The position numbers and the translations under genes are program-made. The notes under the pieces are model-generated. The model did no database searches, had not been told where the DNA came from, and was given only the letters and a program-made list of their open reading frames with translations. 64,000 bases of DNA from JAJECS01 sp965262745. Its GTDB lineage: Bacteria > Chloroflexota > UBA11872. The stretch lies in assembly GCA_965262745.1 (NCBI GenBank), contig OZ253558.1:2480001-2544000 (forward strand). The letters run 5' to 3'. Shown here piece after piece: positions 8,143 to 17,049 of the stretch. Every line of letters begins with the position of its first letter. Position 1 is the first letter of the stretch.

Positions 8143-9167
8143 TGGCTGCCAGCGGTCGTCGCAGGGACGCCAGCCAGTGGGTGCCGCCGGTCGTGCGCCC
8201 GCGCCGGCTGCGCGCTACCGCCTCCTTGCGTCGCATGATGCGCGAGACGCGGCTTTCCGTTGACCAGTTCATCTATCCGATGTTCGTCGTCCCCGGCAGC
8301 GACCGGGTCGAGGCCATCGACGCCATGCCCGGGCAGTTCTTGCGCTCGGTCGATCGCGTTGTGGACGAGGCCCGGCGCGTCGCGGCGCTGGGCATCCCGG
8401 CCGTGCTGCTGTTCGGCCGCGCCGCCGTCAAGGACGCGCGGGGCAGCGAGGCCTCGTCGCCGGACGGCGCCGTGCAGCAGGCGGTGACGGCCATCACGGC
8501 CGCCGTGCCGGATCTGACAGTAATAACCGACGTGTGCCTCTGCGCCTACACAGACCACGGCCACTGCGGCATCGTCGTCGACGAGCAGATCGACAACGAT
8601 CGATCGGTGGCGCGCATCGTGGACACCGCGCTGTCGCACGCGGCCGCGGGCGCGGACCTGGTGGCGCCCTCCGACATGATGGACGGCCGCGTGGCGGCCA
8701 TCCGCGCCGCCCTGGACGGCGCCGGCCATGCGAACGTCGGGATTCTGGCGTATGCGGCCAAGGCCGCCAGCGCGTTTTACGGACCGTTTCGCGAGGCCGC
8801 CGATTCCGCGCCGGCGTTCGGCGACCGGCGGTCCTATCAACTGGATCCCGCGAACGCGCGCGAGGCGCTGCGCGAGGTCGAGCTGGACGTGGCCGAAGGC
8901 GCCGACATTGTGATGGTGAAGCCGGCGCTGGTGAATCTCGATATCGTGGCCCGCGTGCACGACCGCGTCTCGGTGCCCGTGGCCGCCTACTTCGTAAGCG
9001 GGGAATACGCCGCCATCAAGGCCGCCGCCGCTCAGGGCTGGCTTGACGAGCGCGCCGCGGCGCTCGAGGCCCTCACGGCCATCGTTCGGGCAGGCGCTCA
9101 GCTGGTTGTGACCTACTTCGCGCCCGATGCGGCCGTGTGGCTCCGCGACGACGAGGCGCGCAGCTGA
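8142..9167 (+). CDS. hemB: Delta-aminolevulinic acid dehydratase (porphobilinogen synthase)
   Basis: Condenses two 5-aminolevulinate molecules to porphobilinogen. From the ATG at 8142 the protein has 341 residues. DVCLCAYTDHGHCG contains the zinc cysteine set, so this should be a zinc-type enzyme. The two Schiff-base lysines lie in AAKAASAFYGPF and VMVKPALVNLD. PAVLLFGRA and DMMDGRVAAIR are also typical. The reading frame is open upstream to 7746, but that part overlaps hemD and lacks homology. Confidence 0.95.
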   Translation: MAASGRRRDASQWVPPVVRPRRLRATASLRRMMRETRLSVDQFIYPMFVVPGSDRVEAIDAMPGQFLRSVDRVVDEARRVAALGIPAVLLFGRAAVKDARGSEASSPDGAVQQAVTAITAAVPDLTVITDVCLCAYTDHGHCGIVVDEQIDNDRSVARIVDTALSHAAAGADLVAPSDMMDGRVAAIRAALDGAGHANVGILAYAAKAASAFYGPFREAADSAPAFGDRRSYQLDPANAREALREVELDVAEGADIVMVKPALVNLDIVARVHDRVSVPVAAYFVSGEYAAIKAAAAQGWLDERAAALEALTAIVRAGAQLVVTYFAPDAAVWLRDDEARS

Positions 9168-9193
9168 CCGGAAGCGCTTGGCGCGGCGTCGCC

Positions 9194-10048
9194 ATGTCGC
9201 TGACCGCGGCCTTGCTGTTCATGTGGAGCGGCGCCCTCACTCGGCTCACCATTCCGGCGTCGCCGGCCGTGGTGACCTTCGGCCGTCTGGCGGTGGCGGT
9301 GGTGGTCGTGCTCACCATGGCCATGGTGCTGCGTCGACCGCTGCGGCCGGCGCTCAGCCGGCGCCACGCATTGCTGGGACTGACCCTCTTTCTGCATTTC
9401 TATCTGTTCACGGTGGCGGCGCAGACGTCGACGATCGCCCACGCGCTCTCCATCGTGTACACGGCCCCGATATTCGTCGCCGCCGGCTCGGCGCTGCTGC
9501 TGCGGGAGCCGCCCTCGCGCAGCCAAGCGGTGGGCGTCGCTGCCGCCGTGGTGGGAATCGGCATCCTCGTCGGCTTCGACCCCGCCGAGTCCGGCGCCTC
9601 GCTGCTGGGCGACCTGGCGGCGTTCGGGTCGGCGGTCACGCTGGCGGCCTATGTCCTCGCGGGACGCTGGCTGCGCCGCGCGAATCCGCTGGAGACCTAT
9701 GTGACGGGCGTCTATGGCTGGGCCGCCCTCGCGGCCCTTCCGGGCGCGGTGGCCACCCTGGACGTCGCCGCCCTCGGGGACACATGGCTGTGGATCGCGC
9801 TGCTGGGGATCGGGCCGTTGGCGGTTGGACACACGCTCATCAATGCCGCCTTGCGCCGGCTGCCCGCCACCGTTCCCAACGTCATCGCGGCGCAGGAAGT
9901 GCCGGCGGGGGTCCTCATCGGCATCTGGTTGGTGCAGGAAGTGCCCGGGCCGACGACGCTCATCGGCGGCATCATCGCGCTTGCCGGCGTCATCGTGGTC
10001 ATTGCGGGCGCGCCGCAGACCCGGAGCCGCCCGGCCTCGCCGACCTAG
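9194..10048 (+). CDS. EamA/DMT-family membrane transporter
   Basis: Inner-membrane permease of the drug/metabolite transporter superfamily with two EamA repeats and about ten helices. The repeats are visible as FMWSGALTRLTIPASPA near the N-terminus and IALLGIGPLAVGHTLINAALR with VIAAQEVPAGVLIG in the second half. The ATG at 9194 gives 284 residues. A GTG at 9137, inside hemB, is also possible. Substrate cannot be predicted. The 3' end overlaps the convergent histidine kinase gene by 4 nt. Confidence 0.8.
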   Translation: MSLTAALLFMWSGALTRLTIPASPAVVTFGRLAVAVVVVLTMAMVLRRPLRPALSRRHALLGLTLFLHFYLFTVAAQTSTIAHALSIVYTAPIFVAAGSALLLREPPSRSQAVGVAAAVVGIGILVGFDPAESGASLLGDLAAFGSAVTLAAYVLAGRWLRRANPLETYVTGVYGWAALAALPGAVATLDVAALGDTWLWIALLGIGPLAVGHTLINAALRRLPATVPNVIAAQEVPAGVLIGIWLVQEVPGPTTLIGGIIALAGVIVVIAGAPQTRSRPASPT

Positions 10049-12081
10049 GGCGCGAACCTCAGGGTCGCCACGGCGCCGGGTCCGTCGTCGCGCGGCGCGA
10101 TGGCGACCGAGCCCTCCAGGTTGCGCTCCGACAGGTTGCGCACGATGGAGAGGCCCAGCCCGCGATCAGATTCGAGATTGAAGCCCGGCGGCAAGCCGCG
10201 GCCGTCATCGGCGACCGCCACGATCAGGTTCTGCCGATCGACCTCCGCGGTGACCTGAATGCGACCCGATGCCCGGCCGTCCAGGCCGTGCTGGAGCGCG
10301 TTCCAGAGCAGCTCGTTGACGACCAACGCGAGCACCGACGCCTTATCCGAGGCGATCTGCGCCGGCTCGGCCTCGACCTCGACGGCAACCCGCCGGCCGC
10401 TGACCGCCAGGTCGGCGCGCATGAGGGTCACCATGGCCTCGATGATCTCGCCCACCGATGCCATCCCAATGTTTTGGCGGGAAAGGAGGTCGTGCACCTG
10501 CGCCATGCCCGCGATGCGTCCGGCGCTGAGCTTGAGCAGCTCGGCCGCCTCTTCCGTCTGCGCGCGCCGCGCCTGCATCTCGAGCAGCGACTTGATGGTC
10601 TGCATGTTGTTCTTCACGCGATGGTGCAGCTCCTGCAGCAGCAGCGATTTGCTGGCCAGGCTGCTGCGCGCCTCCTCGAACAGGCGCGCGTTCTCCATGG
10701 CGATGGCCGCGTGATTGCCGAACGTGAACGCCAGGTCGACCTGTTCCTGGCTGATCTCGCCGGGCTGCAAGCTGTAGAGGCTCACTGCGCCCAGCACGTC
10801 GTCGCCGGTGATCAGCGGCACCGAGAACATGGCGCGGTAGCCCTCCCGGCGCACGAGGTCAGGAGGCGCCGACAAGAGGTCGCTGTTCATGGCGTCGGAC
10901 ACCACCACCGGCGCGCGGGTATGCACCGCACGGCCAACCGCGCCTTCGCCCAGCGCCAAGCGGTGCTGCACGTACTCCGGACCGAGATTGAACGACGTGA
11001 TGATGCGCAGCTCGTCGTCAGTCACGCGCCAGATGGCCGCCTTCTCCATGCCCGTGAGTTCGGCGGCCTGGCGGGCGATTTGGGCGAGCACCGACTGGAG
11101 ATCGAGGTTTGAAGCGAGTGTGCGCGCAATATTCTGCACCGACGTGAGTTGCTCGACCTTGCCGTGCAGGGCGTCGTCGGTCTCGCCATGCAGGCGCGCA
11201 TTCTCCACCGCGATGGCGATGTGCCCCGCGGCGATCTCGGCAAACCGAATCTCCTCCCGGGCGAAGTCGCGAAACTCCGTCGAGGTCACGTTGAGCACGC
11301 CGATCAGCCGGTTGACGGTGAACAGCACGATGGGCACCGCCAAGAAGCTGCGCAGCCGCTCCTCCCCGAGGCCGGGCACGTATTTGAAGCGCGGGTCGGA
11401 CCAGACGTCGCGCACCGGCACCGGCCGGCCAGCCTTGGCGGCCTCGCCGACGATGCCCTCGCCGATGCCCAGCGTGAGCTGACCCACGGCCTCGGGGTTG
11501 AACGAGCGCGTGCCCCGCAGGATGAGGCGGTCGATGGCGGGGTCGTAGAGATAGATGGTGACCTCGGGGGAGCCGAGGACTTCCCCCACGGATTCGACCG
11601 TGAGGCGCAGCACCTCTTCCAACTCGAGTGACGAGTTGATGGCCGCGTTGATCCGATCCAGCCCCTCGATGGTTTCAGTGAGCTGACGCTCGCGCTTCGT
11701 GGGACTCGAGCTGAGGGCCACCACCGAGCTGTGACCCTGGAGCAGAGCCTCGACGACCAGCGCTTGCAACTCCGCCAGGCGCTCCGCGGCATGCACCCGC
11801 TGCGAGGCGTCGAGCCGGCCGAGGTAGTCGGTCGCGGTGTGTCCCAGGCGCCGGATCGCGGTCGAGGCCAACACCGCCGCCGAGCTCCCATGACTGGCGG
11901 CGTCCGTGCCGGCGGCGTGCAGGTGCTGGCGAAACTCCAGGGAGGCGCCCAGGTGCAGCGCCAGGCGGGCCAACTCGTGCGCCGGCGCCGTCACACGTCC
12001 GCCTTCGCGGTCGGCCAGCCACAGCGCCAGTCGCTCCGCGTCAACCATGTCGGCGCCGGGCACGGTGGTCGGTGGCCTCAT
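10045..12081 (-). CDS. Soluble sensor histidine kinase with two GAF domains (HisKA_2/HWE-like)
   Basis: 678 residues without a membrane segment. A helical N-terminal region of about 140 residues is followed by GAF1 (about 150-305, with VTIYLYDPAIDRLIL and PVPVRDVWSDPRF), GAF2 (about 325-475, with KAAIWRVTDDELRI and YRAMFSVPLITGDD), a dimerisation/phosphoacceptor helix LQELHHRVKNNMQ with H487, and an ATPase domain (VVNELLWNALQHG N-box, DDGRGLPPG, GLGLSIV). Such kinases usually signal by phosphorelay to a response regulator, none of which is in the window. It follows ftsZ by 30 nt on the same strand and may be co-transcribed. Confidence 0.88.
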   Translation of the reverse strand: MRPPTTVPGADMVDAERLALWLADREGGRVTAPAHELARLALHLGASLEFRQHLHAAGTDAASHGSSAAVLASTAIRRLGHTATDYLGRLDASQRVHAAERLAELQALVVEALLQGHSSVVALSSSPTKRERQLTETIEGLDRINAAINSSLELEEVLRLTVESVGEVLGSPEVTIYLYDPAIDRLILRGTRSFNPEAVGQLTLGIGEGIVGEAAKAGRPVPVRDVWSDPRFKYVPGLGEERLRSFLAVPIVLFTVNRLIGVLNVTSTEFRDFAREEIRFAEIAAGHIAIAVENARLHGETDDALHGKVEQLTSVQNIARTLASNLDLQSVLAQIARQAAELTGMEKAAIWRVTDDELRIITSFNLGPEYVQHRLALGEGAVGRAVHTRAPVVVSDAMNSDLLSAPPDLVRREGYRAMFSVPLITGDDVLGAVSLYSLQPGEISQEQVDLAFTFGNHAAIAMENARLFEEARSSLASKSLLLQELHHRVKNNMQTIKSLLEMQARRAQTEEAAELLKLSAGRIAGMAQVHDLLSRQNIGMASVGEIIEAMVTLMRADLAVSGRRVAVEVEAEPAQIASDKASVLALVVNELLWNALQHGLDGRASGRIQVTAEVDRQNLIVAVADDGRGLPPGFNLESDRGLGLSIVRNLSERNLEGSVAIAPRDDGPGAVATLRFAP

Positions 12082-12111
12082 GGCCGGTGTGGGCGAAGGT
12101 CGCTCGGCTCG

Positions 12112-13254
<1,143 letters not shown>

Positions 13255-13282
13255 GCGCGCGGGGTCGAATCCGCCGCGGTCG

Positions 13283-14059
13283 CTAGGCGGCACGCGCACG
13301 CACCTCGTCGGCAAGGGCTTCATAGGCGTCAACCGCGCGGCGCACCCCGGGGCCACGCGCACCGGCCGTAAAGATCGACAGGCCGGCGCTCGACGCTTCG
13401 AGAATCTTGCTGTTCGTCGGAATCTTCGAGGCGAACATCTCTCTGGCCCACTGCTCCTGCAGATACCCGGCCACGTGCTTTTCCTCGCGCAGGCGCCGGT
13501 CGAACTTATTGAGCACGATGCCGAGCACGCGCAGCTGCGGGTTCACCATGGTCACCTCTTCGATGCTCTCCGTGAGCATCTGCAGGCCGCGCAGCGAGAA
13601 GAAGCGCGCCTCCGTGGGAATGATGACCCACTGCGCGGCGACCAGCGCGTTGAGCGTCAGCACGCCGAGCGATGGCGGCGTGTCGATGAGCACAAAGTCG
13701 TAGTCCTTGTCGAGCCGCATCAGGTGCTCGCGCAAGCGCATTTCGCGGCCCAGCTTGGTCTGGAGCTCGGTCTCCACCGCCGCCAGTTCCGGCGTTCCCG
13801 GCACGATGTCAATCGCAACGTCCGTGGCGTCCTGCACGCGGTAGCGCGGTAGCTCGGCGTCGCGATGCAGCAGCGAGTCCGCCAGGGAGGGCGCAATCGC
13901 CTTGTCGATGCCGAACGAGGACGTGAGGTTGCTCTGCGGGTCCGTGTCGATGGCCAGGACGCGCAGGTCGTGGCGGGCGAGCGTGACGGCAAGGTTGGCA
14001 GTGGTCGTGGTCTTGCCGACGCCGCCCTTCTGATTGGCAACGGCGATGGTGACAGCCAT
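13283..14059 (-). CDS. parA: ParA/Soj-family chromosome partitioning ATPase
   Basis: Deviant Walker-type ATPase of 258 residues: NQKGGVGKTTTTANLA (P-loop with signature lysine), DTDPQSNLTSSFG, and FVLIDTPPSLGVLTLNALVAA. The ATG at 14059 has GGAG six nt upstream. No parB lies next to it. It instead precedes ftsZ and a histidine kinase on the same strand. It could be a chromosomal ParA, or a MinD/PomZ-like positioning ATPase for FtsZ. The sequence (DxDPQ plus TNSKILEASSAG) looks Soj-like, and the second role is only an inference from context. Confidence 0.88.
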   Translation of the reverse strand: MAVTIAVANQKGGVGKTTTTANLAVTLARHDLRVLAIDTDPQSNLTSSFGIDKAIAPSLADSLLHRDAELPRYRVQDATDVAIDIVPGTPELAAVETELQTKLGREMRLREHLMRLDKDYDFVLIDTPPSLGVLTLNALVAAQWVIIPTEARFFSLRGLQMLTESIEEVTMVNPQLRVLGIVLNKFDRRLREEKHVAGYLQEQWAREMFASKIPTNSKILEASSAGLSIFTAGARGPGVRRAVDAYEALADEVRARAA

Positions 14060-14115
14060 AGGCGTCTCCGAGCGCTGCCGCCCACGGGCCCCCACGGCAA
14101 GCAACGCCTCGGGCG

Positions 14116-14144
14116 ATGGTAGGCGTCGCCCGCAATTGAGTCAA
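14116..14144 (-). promoter_or_regulatory. Candidate sigma-70-type promoter for parA-ftsZ
   Basis: On the minus strand, TTGACT (14144-14139) is separated by 17 nt from TACCAT (14121-14116). Transcription would begin near 14109, giving a leader of about 50 nt before parA. Judged by eye only. The remainder of 14145-14250 shows no gene. Confidence 0.4.
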
Positions 14145-14250
14145 CATAAATCTGTGCCCGGCCTCGGGTTCGCTCGCCTAGGACGCGCCGAGATTCCCGG
14201 TCCAGCCCCCTTCCGCCGCGACCCCTACCTGCCGGCAGCGACGAATTCAT

Positions 14251-14276
14251 GGAACGATTTGGACTCACCAGGCGTA
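14251..14276 (+). promoter_or_regulatory. ECF-type promoter upstream of the sigma factor gene
   Basis: GGAAC at 14251-14255 and CGTA at 14273-14276 are separated by 17 nt, the layout typical of extracytoplasmic-function sigma promoters. The same two elements, same spacing and further shared bases (GGAACGATT and GGCGTACTTCTCTATGC) recur at 16975-17008 before the paralogous gene. Conservation of only these blocks in otherwise diverged upstream DNA supports function and suggests autoregulation by the sigma factor at 14323. Confidence 0.65.
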
Positions 14277-14322
14277 CTTCTCTATGCGAGTCCCTGTGGA
14301 GAACATGACATGAGGGCGGCTT

Positions 14323-14844
14323 ATGACTGACGAACAGGCTGTTCTGCGCTGTCAGGACGGCGATCGCGAAGCGTTCCACCACTTGGTGGAGCGCTATCAA
14401 GACCTGCTCTATCGCACGGCCATGCTGATGACCGGAAGCCGGGCGCTGGCCGAGGAGCTGGTCCAAGGGGCCCTGCGCTCGGCGTGGCGGGGCATTCACG
14501 GCTTCCAGCACGGGTGCCCGGTCAAGCCCTGGCTCATGCGCTGCCTCGCCCGCGAGGGCGTGTCCCAGCGCCGCCAGCAGCCGGAGGACGTCTCGGATGC
14601 GGCCGAACCCAGTGAGGCGCAGCCAGAGCGCCAGGCGATGCGGCAGGCCCTGGCCGGCCTCGATGCGGACCAGCGACACCTCCTGGTCTTGCACTACTTC
14701 GCCGATCTGACCGTCCCCCAGCTGGCCAGGGCCCTCGACGCTGGGGAGGACACCGTAAGCACCCGGCTTAGCCGCGCGCTCGCCCGGTTGCGCGAGCAGC
14801 TCGAGCCTCGCAGTGCCCAGGAGGCTGCCAACCATGGCTCCTAA
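14323..14844 (+). CDS. ECF-family RNA polymerase sigma factor
   Basis: 173 residues. Region 2 is present (DREAFHHLVERYQDLLYRTAMLMTGSRALAEELVQGAL) and region 4 contains the helix-turn-helix LTVPQLARALDAGEDTVSTRLSRALARL. It likely directs polymerase to GGAAC/CGTA promoters such as the one just upstream. The ATG at 14323 has the weak GAGGGCGG at 14312-14319. The gene overlaps the next coding region by 11 nt, so the sigma factor and the membrane vWA protein are translationally linked, as sigma/anti-sigma pairs usually are. Confidence 0.88.
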   Translation: MTDEQAVLRCQDGDREAFHHLVERYQDLLYRTAMLMTGSRALAEELVQGALRSAWRGIHGFQHGCPVKPWLMRCLAREGVSQRRQQPEDVSDAAEPSEAQPERQAMRQALAGLDADQRHLLVLHYFADLTVPQLARALDAGEDTVSTRLSRALARLREQLEPRSAQEAANHGS

Positions 14845-16804
14845 CTACTCGTCCGACCAAGACCTGGGAGACGCCCTGAGGGAGTACTTCGCGGCGGAAG
14901 CGCCCTCCCTGCGCGCGCCCAGGGACCTGTGGAACACCCTCGAGGGGCGTCTCGAAGACCCCCGGCGCATCCCGCGCATTCGACGCAAGGTCCTGGCCGC
15001 CGCCTCGCGCTACTGGTTCCCCGTCATGGCCACCGGCGGCGCGGTCGCCGCGGGAGCCGTGCTGGCGGTCTGGGCAACTTCGGCCGGCCTCGGTGGCGAA
15101 GAAAAATCGGACGCCGAAGCCATTGTATACCCGACGGCAGCCGCGACATCAGCCGCGACGTCGGCCCCGGCGCCAGCCATGATGCTGGCCCCGCCGCCAA
15201 CCCCGAGGGTGGTCATCAAAGAAGTGATCAAGGAGGTTCCGGTCGAGAGGATCGTTACCCAAGAGGTGATCAAGGAGGTCGCGGTCGAGAAAATAGTCGC
15301 CCGGTCATCGGCACCGGCGGCGACGGCGGCGCCCGCTCCCGCTCCCACGGCTCGGCCCGCGGCCACGACCTTCCAGGACAACCGGCGGCAACCGGTGGTC
15401 GCGACCGCCGACGACGCGGTCTCGACCTTCAGCCTGGACACCGACCGCACGTCCTACCAGGTGGCGCTCAATTGGGCCCGGCAGGGCTACGACATCGAGC
15501 CCGACTCGGTGCGGGCCGAAGAGTGGATCAACGCCTTCAACTACCAGTACGCGCCGCCCGCGGATGACTGGGGCTTTGCGATCACGAGCGATCTGGTCGC
15601 GCATCCCCTGAACGAAGGCAAGCACCTGGCCCGCATTGGGTTCCAGGCCGCGGAGGTCCCAGACGACCGGCCGCTCAACGTCACCCTGGTACTCGACGCC
15701 TCGGGCTCGATGCGGGAGGGCAACCGCGTGGGCATCGCCCGGGCGGCGGCGGAGACCATCCGGCAGAGCCTGCGGCCGCAAGACCGGGTGGCGGTGGTCC
15801 ACTTCACGGAGGGCGTCATTCACGACCTCACCGTGGAGCACCAGGCGCCTGACCACCGGTCGGTCCAGCAGTCCATTGGCCAACTGGCGCCGCATGGCAG
15901 CACCAACGTGCAGGCGGGCCTCAACTTGGGGGTGCATCTGGCCAACCAGGCGCGCCTGGAACGGCCGGATGCCTACAACTACGTCATCCTGATGTCGGAT
16001 GGCGTGGCCAACGTGGATGCCACCAACCCGTTCGCGATCTTGGAGTCGGCTTACGACCGCAACGCAGGCAATCCGCTGCGCCTCATCACGGTCGGCGTGG
16101 GCATCACCAACTACAACGACGTGCTGCTGGAGCAGCTGGCGCAGCACGGCAACGGTTGGTACCGCTACCTGGACAGCTCCGACCAGGCGCAGGTGACGTT
16201 CAGCCGGGACAACTGGCTGGCGCTGTCGACGCCGTTCGCGGATCAGACACGGGCGCAGGTCACGTGGGACCCGGAGGTAGTCAAGACGTGGCGGATCGTG
16301 GGCTATGAGAACCGGGTGACGTCGGACGCGAGCTTCGCCGAAGATCGCAAGGAATTCGCGGAGCTGCCGTCGGGCGCGGCGACGACGGTGTTCTACGAGT
16401 TGGAGCTGCATGACCGCTGGCGCGGTCGCACGGCCTCGGATCTCAAGCTGGGCCGGGTGGAGCTGCGCTGGGTGGTGCCGGACACGGGCCAATCGCGCAG
16501 TCAGCAGGTGGAAGTGACGGGGCGCGACATCGGCTTCGACAACGTCGAGGCTGACCCACTGTTGCGCCTGGGGGCCATCGTCGCGCTATCCGCCGACCGC
16601 TACGGCAGCCTGCCGCGGGGCGCTGACAACGGCGCCGCCGGGGTGTCCAATGATCTGGCCATCTTGCACGAGGAGCTGCTGGCGCTGGGCGGATCGCTGG
16701 GCGGGCTGGACGCCTACCAGGACTTCCGGTTCCTGCTGGAACGCATGGCGGAGCGCGCCTACGCCGAGGCCCCGCCGGAAGCCCCCTCGGGCTACAGCCG
16801 CTAG
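14834..16804 (+). CDS. Membrane-anchored von Willebrand factor A protein (YfbK-like), probable anti-sigma partner
   Basis: 656 residues from the ATG at 14834 with AGGAGG at 14819-14824. A cytoplasmic head of about 55 residues (LGDALREYFAAEAPSLRAP) precedes one membrane helix (residues about 60-82). Next comes an Ala/Pro-rich linker with repeats of the type VIKEVPVERIV, and an extracellular YfbK-like part: STFSLDTDRTSYQVALNW, EEWINAFNY, then a vWA domain with an intact MIDAS (DASGSM, HGSTNVQ, MSDGVANVD), and a C-terminal DUF3520-like region (VEADPLLRLGAIVAL). Overlap with the sigma gene and the short cytoplasmic head suggest it senses an envelope signal and holds the sigma factor. This role is inferred, since no zinc-anti-sigma motif is present. 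Confidence 0.82.
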   Translation: MAPNYSSDQDLGDALREYFAAEAPSLRAPRDLWNTLEGRLEDPRRIPRIRRKVLAAASRYWFPVMATGGAVAAGAVLAVWATSAGLGGEEKSDAEAIVYPTAAATSAATSAPAPAMMLAPPPTPRVVIKEVIKEVPVERIVTQEVIKEVAVEKIVARSSAPAATAAPAPAPTARPAATTFQDNRRQPVVATADDAVSTFSLDTDRTSYQVALNWARQGYDIEPDSVRAEEWINAFNYQYAPPADDWGFAITSDLVAHPLNEGKHLARIGFQAAEVPDDRPLNVTLVLDASGSMREGNRVGIARAAAETIRQSLRPQDRVAVVHFTEGVIHDLTVEHQAPDHRSVQQSIGQLAPHGSTNVQAGLNLGVHLANQARLERPDAYNYVILMSDGVANVDATNPFAILESAYDRNAGNPLRLITVGVGITNYNDVLLEQLAQHGNGWYRYLDSSDQAQVTFSRDNWLALSTPFADQTRAQVTWDPEVVKTWRIVGYENRVTSDASFAEDRKEFAELPSGAATTVFYELELHDRWRGRTASDLKLGRVELRWVVPDTGQSRSQQVEVTGRDIGFDNVEADPLLRLGAIVALSADRYGSLPRGADNGAAGVSNDLAILHEELLALGGSLGGLDAYQDFRFLLERMAERAYAEAPPEAPSGYSR

Positions 16805-16808
16805 CTCT

Positions 16809-16845
16809 ACGGCGCCTGCCGGTCATCACGACCGGCAGGCGCCGT
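16809..16845 (+). terminator. Perfect 16-bp hairpin after the vWA gene
   Basis: ACGGCGCCTGCCGGTC at 16809-16824 is exactly complementary to 16830-16845, with a 5-nt ATCAC loop, five bases after the stop codon. No T-run follows (GGCTGCTGG), so it would act as a pause, RNA-stability element or non-canonical terminator. Downstream to 16974 I see only shadow reading frames. Confidence 0.5.
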
Positions 16846-16974
16846 GGCTGCTGGTCAACGAAGAGCTGTCCCATCTGCCGACCGCTTCAGCGAACCAGAC
16901 CGGCAGTGCGCGGCCGGCTCACACCCCTGCCGGCTGAGACTGCGGGCACGCGCCCAAACAAATGTCTGGGGCAG

Positions 16975-17000
16975 GGAACGATTGCGCTCAAATCGGCGTA
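16975..17000 (+). promoter_or_regulatory. Second ECF-type promoter, duplicate of the one at 14251
   Basis: GGAAC at 16975-16979, 17-nt spacer, CGTA at 16997-17000, followed by CTTCTCTATGC identical to the first copy. It places the fused vWA gene at 17050 under the same predicted sigma factor, giving a two-promoter regulon visible within the window. Confidence 0.65.
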
Positions 17001-17049
17001 CTTCTCTATGCACTGCCCCGCGGAGCGCGGGCAACGAGGGAGGCTCATG

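Noticed and set aside
9127..11112. 661-codon open frame on the + strand
   Set aside because: Overlaps the DMT transporter in another frame and the histidine kinase antisense. Composition is that of a shadow.
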